Shown piece by piece: positions 45,554 to 53,150 of a stretch of 64,000 bases of DNA (its first letter is position 1; the number at the start of each line of letters is the position of its first letter). A program made the translations under genes and the position numbers. Below the pieces are notes generated by a model, which did not search any database, was not told the origin of the DNA, and saw only the letters and a program-made list of their open reading frames with translations. The stretch lies in NCBI GenBank assembly GCA_963753075.1, contig CAVWAR010000012.1:192013-256012 (forward strand), given 5' to 3'. This DNA is from Prado023 sp963753075 (lineage in GTDB: Bacteria > Actinomycetota > Actinomycetes > S36-B12 > CAIYMF01).

Positions 45554-46486
45554 ATGCTACGCCTCGGTGATTCGGCAGCCGCCGCAGATCCGTGGAACGC
45601 GACTCGGGATGCCAGCGCCCTGCACCAGCGGGTGAGCGGCTGGTTCCACGAGCACCGTCGGGACCTCCCCTGGCGGGCGCCCGATCGGACCGCGTGGGGC
45701 GTTCTGGTCAGCGAGATCATGCTGCAGCAGACCCCGGTGGCGCGCGTCGTGCCCGCGTGGACGGCGTGGATGGCACGCTGGCCGGAGCCGGCCGATCTTG
45801 CTGTGGAGGTTCCCGGTGAGGCGGTTCGGCAGTGGGATCGCCTCGGGTACCCGAGGCGCGCGCTGAACCTGCACGCGGCCGCAGTGGCGATCGTCGACCA
45901 GCACTCTGGGCGGGTCCCCGAGGCGGACGTGGACCTGCGGGCGCTGCCGGGTGTCGGGGAGTACACGGCGGCCGCGTTGCGTGCCTTCGCGTTCGGGCGG
46001 CGCTCGGTGGTGCTGGACACGAACGTCCGTCGGGTGCTAGTCCGGCTGGTGGGCGGCGCCGAATACCCGACCCCGAGCCTGACCGCGGCCGAGCGCACTC
46101 GCGCCGCAGAGCTCGTGCCGGACGACGACGCCGAGGCGGCGCACTGGTCGGCGGGGGTCATGGAGCTCGGTGCGCTGGTGTGCACGGCCAGGGCGCCGCG
46201 CTGCCCTGAGTGTCCCGTGCGCACCAAGTGTGCCTGGCTGCTTGCCGGCCAGCCGCAGTACGAGGGGCCGCCCCGGCGCATCCAGCGGTTCGCTGGGACC
46301 GACCGGCAGGTGCGCGGTCAGATCATGGCGGTGCTGCGCGACGCCGATGGGCCTGTCGGCCGTTCGGCGATCGAGGCCGCGTGGGGGGAGCCGATCCAGC
46401 GGGAGCGCGCGCTCGACGGGCTGGTCGCCGATGGCCTGGTCGAGCCGGTGGGGGAGGCTGACTTCAGCCTGCCGACGCGCCACTAG
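45554..46486 (+). CDS. mutY: A/G-specific adenine DNA glycosylase (MutY)
   Basis: Removes A mispaired with 8-oxoguanine. About 310 residues. The N-terminal helix-hairpin-helix glycosylase domain has VSEIMLQQTPVARVVPAW (catalytic Glu, about 50-67), the HhH LPGVGEYTAAALRAFAFG and the catalytic Asp in VVLDTNVRRV. The 4Fe-4S loop is C-x6-C-x2-C-x5-C (CTARAPRCPECPVRTKC, about 209-225). The C-terminal region (RGQIMAVLRDADGP onward) is winged-helix-like rather than a full NUDIX-like domain, as in many actinobacteria. ATG 45545 is an alternative start. The stop overlaps the convergent arsR gene by 4 bases. Confidence 0.93.
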   Translation: MLRLGDSAAAADPWNATRDASALHQRVSGWFHEHRRDLPWRAPDRTAWGVLVSEIMLQQTPVARVVPAWTAWMARWPEPADLAVEVPGEAVRQWDRLGYPRRALNLHAAAVAIVDQHSGRVPEADVDLRALPGVGEYTAAALRAFAFGRRSVVLDTNVRRVLVRLVGGAEYPTPSLTAAERTRAAELVPDDDAEAAHWSAGVMELGALVCTARAPRCPECPVRTKCAWLLAGQPQYEGPPRRIQRFAGTDRQVRGQIMAVLRDADGPVGRSAIEAAWGEPIQRERALDGLVADGLVEPVGEADFSLPTRH

Positions 46487-46827
46487 CCACCCGGGGTGAA
46501 CCGCGACCGCGCGCGGAGGTCCTGGTGGTGCTCGACTGCCTGCGTGACCAGGGCGATGATGTGCGGGTCCTCGACCCGGTAGATCTGGTGTCGTCCCTCT
46601 GGCCGGACGATGACCAGCCCGGCCAGGCGCAGCTTGGCCAGGTGCTGGCTGACGGTGGGGACGCTGGCCCCCGCAGCCTCGGCCAGCGTGGTCACGTCCT
46701 GTTCGCCCTGTGCGAGCAGCCACAGGATCCGGACCCGCGTGGGGGTGGCCAGCAGCGAGAACGTCTTCGCGGCCTCGATGAAGTCGACCGGGTCCGGGCT
46801 GTCGGGCGGAGGCGAGGTCGAGGCCAT
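46483..46827 (-). CDS. ArsR/SmtB-family metal-sensing repressor
   Basis: 114 residues. A winged helix-turn-helix: AAKTFSLLATPTRVRILWLLAQGEQDVTTLAEA, SVPTVSQHLAKLRLAGLV. The last helix carries D-P-H-x10-H-x2-D (EDPHIIALVTQAVEHHQDL, about 86-104). This closely matches the alpha-5 site of CzrA/NmtR (Asp, His, His, His), with Asp in the last position, so Zn, Ni or Co sensing is inferred. It is 61 bases downstream of the metal ATPase on the same strand, its likely target. A palindrome TTGCGCAA lies just upstream. Confidence 0.9.
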   Translation of the reverse strand: MASTSPPPDSPDPVDFIEAAKTFSLLATPTRVRILWLLAQGEQDVTTLAEAAGASVPTVSQHLAKLRLAGLVIVRPEGRHQIYRVEDPHIIALVTQAVEHHQDLRARSRFTPGG

Positions 46828-46846
46828 CAGCCCAGATTAGCCAATG

Positions 46847-46854
46847 TTGCGCAA
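46847..46854. promoter_or_regulatory. TTGCGCAA palindrome upstream of arsR
   Basis: A perfect 8-base palindrome within AATGTTGCGCAAGCGG, 20 bases before the arsR start. It shares CTTGCG with the inverted repeat upstream of the ATPase at 49292-49307, suggesting the same repressor binds both. Confidence 0.45.
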
Positions 46855-46888
46855 GCGGTTGAGGATCAGCAGGGGCGCGACCGGAGGT

Positions 46889-49228
46889 TCAGCCGATGAG
46901 GCTGAACAGGCCCTCCTCCTCCTGGGCATTGTGCAGACGTAGGACGCCGTAGAGCACGTATAGGGTGCGTCGGGCGTCGCTCACCGCATCCTGCGGTTCC
47001 AGGTCCCTCGCGTCGACGAGCTGGCGCAGGCGGTGCACCTGGTGCTCGATCTCGGCATGTGTCCGGCTCAGGGCGCCGATCGGGTCCGTGCCGCCCAACG
47101 CGACAGCCATCATCGGCAGCAGCTCGCGCTCCTCCTGCCGCTCGTGCGGCAACAGCTCGCCCTCAAGTCGGGCCACCAGCTCCCGCACCGGTGCCAGCGG
47201 ATCGTCCGGGTCAGCGTGCTGCAGGTCGTCAGCGGTCCGGGCGATGTCATCCACGATCGGGCTCAGGGCCGCGTGGTCCGCGGCGATCCGCGTGAGCAGG
47301 TCGAGGTTCTCCGGGGACAGTCGTGCGGCTGCGGGAGGTCGGAACGCCCGGACCCGCAGGGCGTTGCCGATCGCGATGATGTCGATCACCTCCTGCAGCA
47401 GGGCGCCCATCGCGGCGGGCAGGAAGCCCAGTGCCGCGGCGAGCATCGCCACCCCGGACAGGCCCATGCCGATCCACGCGCTCTGCCCGGCGATCCGGCG
47501 GGCCCGCCGCGCGATGCCGATCGCGTCACCGAGCCGGTCGATTCGGTCCACCGTCAGGACGATCCCGGCGGCCTCGGATGACGCGGTGGCGCCGCGGCCA
47601 GCCATCGCGACGCCCACGTCTGCGGCAGCGAGCGCCGGGGCGTCGTTGATGCCGTCGCCGACCATGATCACGGGTCCGCGGACGCGTTCCTCATGAACGA
47701 CATTGACCTTGTCCGCCGGGGTCTGTTCCGAGCGGACCTCATCGACGCCGACCAGTCGCCCCACGCTCTCGGCGGCGTCGGCCCGGTCGCCGGTCACGAG
47801 CACCATCCGGCGCAGACCGGCGGAACGCAGGCCACGAAGCATCCGGGTGGCATCGGGGCGGATGGAGTCGGAGAAGAGCAGTGCCCCCGCCGGGGAGCCG
47901 TCGAGGGCGATCAGGATGCTCACGGATCCCTCGAGGTCCGCCTCCTGCCGGGCCCGCCGGGCCCATGCGGGGACGTCGGCATCGAGGATCCACGGTGCCC
48001 GCCCGATCCGAACCGGCCGACCGTCGACGACGCCCTCGATCCCGTGGCCGTGGACCTCCACCACCTCGGTGGGCATCAACAGGGTGATCCCGCGCTCCTG
48101 CGCCGCTCGCACGATCGCGCTGGCCAGCACGTGCGGGGAAGCCTGGTCAAGGCTCGCCGCGGCGGCGAGCAGGTCTTCCACGGCCACCCCGGGGGCGGTG
48201 TGCACGTTGGCCAGCTCCGGGTGCCCGACTGTCAGGGTCCCGGTCTTGTCGAAGAGAAGGACACGTCCGGCGGCGAGCTGTTCGAGGACTTGGCCGCCCT
48301 TGACCACGACGCCGCGGCGGGCTGACTGCGAGACCCCCGAGATGATCGCGACCGGGACGGCCAGCAGCAGCGGACAGGGGGTCGCCACCACCAGGACGGC
48401 CACGACCCGGTCCGGGTCGCCGCTGGCGAGCCACGCTGCTCCGGCGAGGATCAGGGTGAGGGGCACGAACCACCACGCCAGGCGGTCGGCGAGGCGCACG
48501 TACGGCGAGGAGTCCGCCTGGGCCGCCTGGACCAGCCGGACGACGTCGGCATAGGTGCTGTCGGCTGCCAGCGAGGTGGCCACGATGCGGACCGGGGGCC
48601 CGGCGTTGACCACGCCGCTGCGCACGGTGTCACCGGCCGCGCGGTCGACTGCCTGCGGCTCCCCCGAGAGGGCAGACTCATCGAACGACGCGGCCTCGAG
48701 CAGGCGAGCGTCCACCGGAACGATCTCCCCGGAGCCGACATGCAGTGCCTCGCCGACCGCGACCTCGTCAACCCCGATGTCCTGGACCGCGTCACCCGAG
48801 ATCCGGTGGGCGACCCTGGGGGAGCGGGCCGCCAGCAGGCTCAGTTCCCGTCTGGCGGTCGCCTCGGCCCACTGGTCCAGGACTGTTCCGGTGCCGACCA
48901 TGACGGCCACCAGGGCCGCGGCCAGGTACTCCTGGGTCAGGATCGCCCCGCCGATGGCCAGCAGGGCCAGGACGTCGACCCCAGCGGAGCGCCGGACCAG
49001 CGCGGTACCGACCGCCACGGCTGAGGCGGCCAGCCCGATGAGCCCAGCGGCCAACCAGCACCCGTCCCGCAGCTGCGCGTTGTCGGTCAGTGCCCCGACC
49101 GTGCCCGCGATGAGCAGCAGCAGCGACGGCGCGAGGACGAACCACCCGCTCGAATCACGAAGGCGGTGCCGCGGTGCCTCAGCGGGGGTGCCTGTGCCGG
49201 CGGCACGGGAGTCCGGCTGCAGCTCCAT
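46889..49228 (-). CDS. P1B-type metal ATPase with C-terminal hemerythrin domain (P1B-5-like)
   Basis: A 779-residue metal-exporting P-type ATPase. Membrane helices surround the substrate motif VVATPCPLLLAVP, i.e. TPC (about 280) rather than CPC or SPC. Core motifs: LSGEPQAVDR (actuator), LLFDKTGTLTVG (phosphorylated Asp, about 329), ASPHVLA (HP motif) and MVGDGINDAPAL (about 523). After the last helix a hemerythrin-like domain (about 650-779) shows HAALSPIVDDI, LLPHERQEERELLP, RTHAEIEHQVHRL and LRLHNAQEEEGLF, giving the H...HxxxE...H...HxxxE di-iron pattern. TPC plus hemerythrin defines the P1B-5 group, linked to Ni/Fe export and iron- or oxygen-responsive regulation. ATG 49228 follows GGAGGT; GTG 49240 is in frame. 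No N-terminal heavy-metal domain is present. Confidence 0.93.
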   Translation of the reverse strand: MELQPDSRAAGTGTPAEAPRHRLRDSSGWFVLAPSLLLLIAGTVGALTDNAQLRDGCWLAAGLIGLAASAVAVGTALVRRSAGVDVLALLAIGGAILTQEYLAAALVAVMVGTGTVLDQWAEATARRELSLLAARSPRVAHRISGDAVQDIGVDEVAVGEALHVGSGEIVPVDARLLEAASFDESALSGEPQAVDRAAGDTVRSGVVNAGPPVRIVATSLAADSTYADVVRLVQAAQADSSPYVRLADRLAWWFVPLTLILAGAAWLASGDPDRVVAVLVVATPCPLLLAVPVAIISGVSQSARRGVVVKGGQVLEQLAAGRVLLFDKTGTLTVGHPELANVHTAPGVAVEDLLAAAASLDQASPHVLASAIVRAAQERGITLLMPTEVVEVHGHGIEGVVDGRPVRIGRAPWILDADVPAWARRARQEADLEGSVSILIALDGSPAGALLFSDSIRPDATRMLRGLRSAGLRRMVLVTGDRADAAESVGRLVGVDEVRSEQTPADKVNVVHEERVRGPVIMVGDGINDAPALAAADVGVAMAGRGATASSEAAGIVLTVDRIDRLGDAIGIARRARRIAGQSAWIGMGLSGVAMLAAALGFLPAAMGALLQEVIDIIAIGNALRVRAFRPPAAARLSPENLDLLTRIAADHAALSPIVDDIARTADDLQHADPDDPLAPVRELVARLEGELLPHERQEERELLPMMAVALGGTDPIGALSRTHAEIEHQVHRLRQLVDARDLEPQDAVSDARRTLYVLYGVLRLHNAQEEEGLFSLIG

Positions 49229-49291
49229 CGCGACCTCCACCCGCCGTGAGCCTGCGACGGCTCGAATCCCCGACCCGCAACACCTGCATGA

Positions 49292-49307
49292 TTACGTTAC
49301 TACGCAA
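49292..49307. promoter_or_regulatory. Candidate ArsR operator upstream of metal ATPase
   Basis: TTACGT (49292-49297) and ACGCAA (49302-49307) form an imperfect inverted repeat (one mismatch) around TACT in an AT-rich island, 64 bases before the ATPase start. Likely promoter/operator for the ATPase-arsR operon. Confidence 0.45.
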
Positions 49308-49331
49308 GTGTGGGGTTGGGAACCCGATCTG

Positions 49332-50093
49332 CTACGCGCCGATTGCCTGGCTGACCGTGAGCACGGACATGGCCAGGACCAGGACGGCGAAGCCGATCCC
49401 GAGTGACCTGTTCGACCACCGCGTGGACCAGCGCGCCGCCAGCGCGCTGGCCACAAGCACGCTGATGCCGACCACGCCGGTCACCTGGGCATCCAGCGCC
49501 TCCCCGGCGCGGGGGATGAAGGCCGCCGCGGAGTTGATGATGATCACCAGCAGGGCTGTCGCTGTGGCCCTGTGCATGCTCATGCCCATCACAAGCGTCA
49601 GCGCTGGTACGACCAGGAAGCCGCCCCCCACTCCGAAGAACCCGGTGAAGAGCCCGACGGTTGCGGCGGTGACGACGATGAGCGGCCAGGAGCGGCGGTG
49701 CCCCTCCGGCTCGCTTCCGTTGGCCGCCGGACCGGCGCGGAGAGCCTTGCGCAGCATGAGGGTCCCGGCGACCACGAGGACCACCGCGAACCCCCACAGC
49801 TGGATCGCGTCGTCGGTGACCAGGGCGATCCGGGAGCCGGCGACTGCGCCGAGGATCCCCAGGGCGCCGAAGGTGGCTCCCTGTGCCCATGCGACCCGCC
49901 TGGCCCGGGCATGGGGGATCAGCCCGCCAAGTGCGCCGATCGCCACGACGATCAGCGAGGTGGTCCCGGCCTCATCGGCAGGCAGGCCGGCGGCGACGAG
50001 CAGCGGGATCGCGAGGATCCCGCCGCCGCCGCCGAAGAGCCCCAGGGACAGGCCCAGCGCGATGCCGATCGCGACGAAGGCAAGGAGGTCCAC
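49332..50093 (-). CDS. Sulfite exporter TauE/SafE family protein
   Basis: A 253-residue integral membrane permease with about eight hydrophobic segments in two homologous halves: FVAIGIALGLSLGLFGGGGGILAIPLLVAAG and ATVGLFTGFFGVGGGFLVVPALTLVMGM. The paired GLFGGGGG / GFFGVGGG motifs are the TauE signature. It is the last gene of the rhodanese-persulfide operon (40 bases after the fusion gene), so it probably exports sulfite or thiosulfate made there. Confidence 0.92.
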   Translation of the reverse strand: MDLLAFVAIGIALGLSLGLFGGGGGILAIPLLVAAGLPADEAGTTSLIVVAIGALGGLIPHARARRVAWAQGATFGALGILGAVAGSRIALVTDDAIQLWGFAVVLVVAGTLMLRKALRAGPAANGSEPEGHRRSWPLIVVTAATVGLFTGFFGVGGGFLVVPALTLVMGMSMHRATATALLVIIINSAAAFIPRAGEALDAQVTGVVGISVLVASALAARWSTRWSNRSLGIGFAVLVLAMSVLTVSQAIGA

Positions 50094-50133
50094 GGGCTAG
50101 GAATCGCTGTGCGTCAGGTGGCCGTCGACGACG

Positions 50134-51570
50134 TCAGTCGGCGTACGCGTCGCCGAGCATCAGGGCGTGTTCGTCCTTGACGATCGGCAGCCCGACCTTG
50201 CCGGCGTTGCCGAAGTTGTCGTCGACCGCCACGACCGGGATGCCGGCACGGGCCAGCAGCGAGGCTCCCACGGTGGCGCGGAACCCACTTCCGCAGGAGA
50301 TCCAGATCGTCGGGTCCGCACCCGCGTGGGCTGCGGCCTCCGACCAGGCGGCGAGCTGCCCGATGTTGTCGGGGAAGTCGTGCAGCGGGACGTGCCGGGC
50401 TCCCTCCACGTGGCCGTCCTGCCACTCCGTGACGCGACGGGCGTCCACGAGGATCCGGGCCGGGTCGGCCGCCAGCTCGGAGGCCAGCTCTGCGAAGTCC
50501 ACACGGCGGACCGTGCCGATCTCCTCCGGCGAGGTCGCCCAGGTCTGCGGCTGTCCGACGTTCTGGGCCTCGGGTCGGTCGATGCCGATGCGCGTCAGGC
50601 TCCGCTGGAACTCACTGATCTGCTCCTGCGTGGCGCCGAGCAGCGTGATCGGCGTGCCCCAGGGGATCAGCCAGCCGAGGTACGTGATGGCATTGCCCTC
50701 GACGTCGAAGCTCAGGCTGCCAGCAAGGTGCTCGGCGGCCCACAGGCGGCGCTTGCGCAGGTCGACGACCCATTCGCCGGCGGCGATCCGTCGGCGCAGC
50801 TCCTGGGGGTCGGCAGTTTCGGCGGGGGACAGGTCGATCGGGCGCGCGCCCGCCTCGTTGGCCGGTCCCATGTGCGTGTAGTACGCAGGGAAGGTGTCCA
50901 GACCGGCCAGCAGCTCGGTGACGAAGGCGTGCTCGTCGAGCAGGGCAGCCGGGTTGGTCGCGGCCTGTGTTGCGATCGTGGACTCGACGCCCACGGTCGC
51001 GGTCGCGCTGCAGAAGGAGCCGAACCCATGGGTGGGCAGCACTTCGGCCGACCCTGCGACGTCGGTCACGAGCTTGCGGACCGAGTGCCACTGGTCGTGG
51101 GCCAGGCCCTCCGTGGCCTCCGGGCCGATCAGGTCGGGGCGCCCGACGCTGCCGAAGAGCAGCGAGCCGCCGGTGAACACGGCATGGTCGGATCCGTCGA
51201 CGCTCAGGGTGTAGGACACGTGGTGCGGGGTGTGGCCCGGGGTGTGGAGCACCCGCCAGGTCATCTTGTCGGTGTCGAACCAGTCGCCCTCGCCGACCGT
51301 GAGCGCGTCGAATGCGTAGTCGTGACCCTTGGGGACGACATAGGTCGCGCCCAGGAGCTCTGCCAGGGCCAGGCCACCGGACACATAGTCGTTGTGCACG
51401 TGCGTCTCGACGATGTGGCTGACCTGCCAGCCGCGCTCCTCGACGACAGCCAGGACGCGATCGATGTCGCGCTGCGGGTCAACGATGACTGCCGTGGTGC
51501 CGGTGGCGGCGACGTAGGAGCGGTCGCCCAGCTCGGGTGTGGAGATGATGACGATCTCAGGGCGGGTCAT
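50134..51570 (-). CDS. Metallo-beta-lactamase-rhodanese fusion (CstB/persulfide dioxygenase-like)
   Basis: 478 residues: an N-terminal metallo-beta-lactamase domain (about 1-250) and two rhodanese domains. The MBL domain shows HIVETHVHNDYVSGG (HxHxDY where ETHE1 has HxHxDH), VLHTPGHTPHHVSY and PTHGFGSFC. The segment FTGGSLLFGSVGRPDL has Gly where persulfide dioxygenases have the iron-binding Asp (FTGD). The first rhodanese (EWVVDLRKRRLWAAEHL) lacks a catalytic Cys; the second has CGSGFRAT (about 433) with the Cys. Predicted role: oxidation or transfer of persulfide sulfur. ATG 51570 overlaps the preceding rhodanese stop (ATGA). The open frame upstream is spurious. Confidence 0.9.
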   Translation of the reverse strand: MTRPEIVIISTPELGDRSYVAATGTTAVIVDPQRDIDRVLAVVEERGWQVSHIVETHVHNDYVSGGLALAELLGATYVVPKGHDYAFDALTVGEGDWFDTDKMTWRVLHTPGHTPHHVSYTLSVDGSDHAVFTGGSLLFGSVGRPDLIGPEATEGLAHDQWHSVRKLVTDVAGSAEVLPTHGFGSFCSATATVGVESTIATQAATNPAALLDEHAFVTELLAGLDTFPAYYTHMGPANEAGARPIDLSPAETADPQELRRRIAAGEWVVDLRKRRLWAAEHLAGSLSFDVEGNAITYLGWLIPWGTPITLLGATQEQISEFQRSLTRIGIDRPEAQNVGQPQTWATSPEEIGTVRRVDFAELASELAADPARILVDARRVTEWQDGHVEGARHVPLHDFPDNIGQLAAWSEAAAHAGADPTIWISCGSGFRATVGASLLARAGIPVVAVDDNFGNAGKVGLPIVKDEHALMLGDAYAD

Positions 51571-51911
51571 GGCTGGGTGGTCCTTCCTGCGGTCTGGTCG
51601 GCGCCGGTCTCGACGGGGAAGCCCTGGTTCTGCCACATGAGTGTGCCGCCGTCGACGTTGATGGTCTGGATACCTTGCTTGGCCAGCCACATGACGACCT
51701 GGCCCGAGCGGCTGCCGGTCCGGCAGACCACGTACACAGGGTCCGCCGACTTGAACTCCTCGGCCCGAAGCGGGACCAGGGACATCGGGATCCACTCGGC
51801 TCCCGGGACGTGTCCGCCGTCGTACTCGTGCTTCTCGCGCACGTCGATGACGCGGGGGGCGCCGCTGTCCTGGGCGCGCTTGAGGTCCTTGACGGAGATC
51901 TGTTCGATCAC
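51567..51911 (-). CDS. Single-domain rhodanese (sulfurtransferase)
   Basis: A 114-residue rhodanese: PRVIDVREKHEYDGGHVPGAEWIPMS and the active loop VVCRTGSRSGQV with the persulfide-forming Cys (about 63). It transfers sulfane sulfur, in this operon probably to or from the MBL-rhodanese fusion, to which it is coupled by a 4-base overlap. The C-terminal tail (GADQTAGRTTQP) is not part of the fold. Confidence 0.93.
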   Translation of the reverse strand: MIEQISVKDLKRAQDSGAPRVIDVREKHEYDGGHVPGAEWIPMSLVPLRAEEFKSADPVYVVCRTGSRSGQVVMWLAKQGIQTINVDGGTLMWQNQGFPVETGADQTAGRTTQP

Positions 51912-51959
51912 TGTGCTGGTTTCCCTTCTGGCAGGTATGGGTCGGATCGGGTCGCTGGG

Positions 51960-52271
51960 TCAGGCCAGCGACATGAAGAGCTTCTCGAGGTCGGCGATGT
52001 CGGTGCCGGAGTTGTTGTCGGGGTTCGTCAGGCACTCCTGCAGGCTGCTGGCCACGATTGCGAAGCCGGCCTTGGACAGCGCCTTGGAGACTGCGGACAG
52101 CTGGGGCAGGACGTCGGCGCACTCGCGGCCGTCCTCCAGCATCCGGATGACAGCGGCCAACTGACCCTCGGCGCGACGCAGGCGGTTCACGATCGGGCGC
52201 AGGTCCTCAGGCTTGAGTCCCGCGGAGCCCGTGGCCGGGATCGCGGTGGGGTGCGGCGTTGCCGGTGTCAT
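51960..52271 (-). CDS. CsoR/RcnR-family repressor, CstR-like persulfide sensor
   Basis: A 103-residue all-helical repressor: LRPIVNRLRRAEGQLAAVIRMLEDGRECADVLPQLSAVSKAL, then ASSLQECLTN. Copper-sensing CsoR uses Cys-x(n)-His-x3-Cys. Here the two Cys are present (GREC and LQEC), but the His four residues before the second is Ser (SLQEC preceded by S). That is the pattern of CstR, which senses persulfides by a Cys-Cys link and represses cst sulfur genes. The downstream rhodanese, MBL-rhodanese and TauE genes support this. It starts 7 bases after the small Cys-rich gene. Confidence 0.9.
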   Translation of the reverse strand: MTPATPHPTAIPATGSAGLKPEDLRPIVNRLRRAEGQLAAVIRMLEDGRECADVLPQLSAVSKALSKAGFAIVASSLQECLTNPDNNSGTDIADLEKLFMSLA

Positions 52272-52278
52272 GGCGCAC

Positions 52279-52395
52279 TCACCGGCAGGTGCATCGTTGG
52301 GTGCTGGGGACGTGGGCCAGGACCTGTGCGGCGTGGTTGCCGCAGCCGGAGTAGGTGGCCTTGCCGCAGGAGCGGCAGGTGGCGGGGCTGCACAT
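52279..52395 (-). CDS. 38-residue Cys-rich protein leading the sulfur operon
   Basis: A very small gene: MCSPATCRSCGKATYSGCGN, then HAAQVLAHVPSTQRCTCR. Six Cys are arranged M-C-x4-C-x2-C-x7-C...C-x-C, with a His, suggesting a zinc-ribbon-like metal site. A good ribosome site (GGAGGT) precedes ATG 52395. I recall similar short proteins (MC-x-P-x-TC-x2-CGK-x-T...CG-x-H) being common in actinobacteria; they have no known function. It is the first gene after the CsoR-type promoter, 7 bases before csoR. Confidence 0.8.
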   Translation of the reverse strand: MCSPATCRSCGKATYSGCGNHAAQVLAHVPSTQRCTCR

Positions 52396-52445
52396 GGGTG
52401 ACCTCCAGGGGTCTGAGTCGAGTGTGGGCCTGTCTTGGTGACTTC

Positions 52446-52474
52446 AATATACCCCCCGGGGTATTGGGATGCAA
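52446..52474 (-). promoter_or_regulatory. Promoter with embedded CsoR/CstR operator
   Basis: On the minus strand: -35 TTGCAT (52474-52469), a 17-base spacer and -10 TATATT (52451-52446). The spacer is almost entirely the palindrome read on + as ATACCCC-CC-GGGGTAT (52449-52464), the classic CsoR/CstR operator. Repressor binding would block polymerase directly. It serves the small Cys-rich gene, csoR, rhodanese, MBL-rhodanese and TauE genes. Confidence 0.9.
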
Positions 52475-52616
52475 CTCCCTCCGGGCATGCCGAAACTGCC
52501 TAGGGTGCCTGCCCCCGGCAGCGAGGTCTGGCGCTGCGGCGCGGCATGCGCCGGGAGTGAGCAGCCCCAGCGGAGGTGCAGCCAGCAGGCGCCGTCGCCT
52601 GGCTGCACTGCGTGGC

Positions 52617-53132
52617 TCAGATCAGGGCGTCCAACAGCCCGACCGTCTCCCCGCGTGGTCCCTGCCTGGTGATGTCGATGATGACGTCGTAGTCCACATG
52701 TGTGACCGTGCTGTGGGTTCGGGCATTGAGGATCCGCTTGTGCCAGTTGCGGTAGGAGACCGGGTCCGAGGAGATCCACGGGTCCCGCCCCATGTCGAGG
52801 CGCACCTGCCGCTCCTCCTCCGCCTGCAGGGCGACGATCGTGAACGTGTCGACCAGGAGCAGCCGCGTGCGCCAGGCGCCCGTCTCGCCGGGTTGGTGGG
52901 CGTCGACCACGATGGCGTGCAGGCCGATGGCGTCCAGCCGGGTGGCCATGCCGCAGGCGAGATCGATGGCCATGATGCGCGCGGTGTCCGCGTCGACACC
53001 GCGGGCTTCCAGGAGCAGGGCGGTCAGCGGCGCGAGGTCGATCACCGCGACTAGATCTCGGCGAGCCGCCACGTCGCGGGCGATGTCCAGTGGGTTGGTG
53101 GCCGGGTGTCCGACGAGGATCAGGGTTGTCAT
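52617..53132 (-). CDS. Nucleotide-kinase-like protein lacking a P-loop
   Basis: 171 residues. The order of elements is that of small P-loop kinases: MTTLILVGHPATNPLDIARDVAARRDLVAVIDLAPL, a middle with TRLLLVDTFTIVALQAEEERQVRLDMGRDPW, and a C-terminal strand YDVIIDITRQG. The expected GxxxxGK(S/T) is replaced by GHPATNPL (residues 8-15), so ATP binding is doubtful. Function unknown. It is 18 bases after the Crp/Fnr gene and likely in the same operon. A divergent or repurposed kinase fold is an inference from pattern. Confidence 0.7.
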   Translation of the reverse strand: MTTLILVGHPATNPLDIARDVAARRDLVAVIDLAPLTALLLEARGVDADTARIMAIDLACGMATRLDAIGLHAIVVDAHQPGETGAWRTRLLLVDTFTIVALQAEEERQVRLDMGRDPWISSDPVSYRNWHKRILNARTHSTVTHVDYDVIIDITRQGPRGETVGLLDALI

Positions 53133-53150
53133 GGCAGTCCTTGGCAGGTT

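Noticed and set aside
46965..47696. Plus-strand open frames opposite the metal ATPase
   Set aside because: Ser/Arg-rich shadows; the minus strand has unambiguous P-type ATPase motifs.
52268..52474. 68-residue minus-strand frame overlapping the CsoR promoter
   Set aside because: It runs through the promoter and operator; the Cys-rich frame at 52279-52395 has the ribosome site and a conserved-looking pattern.
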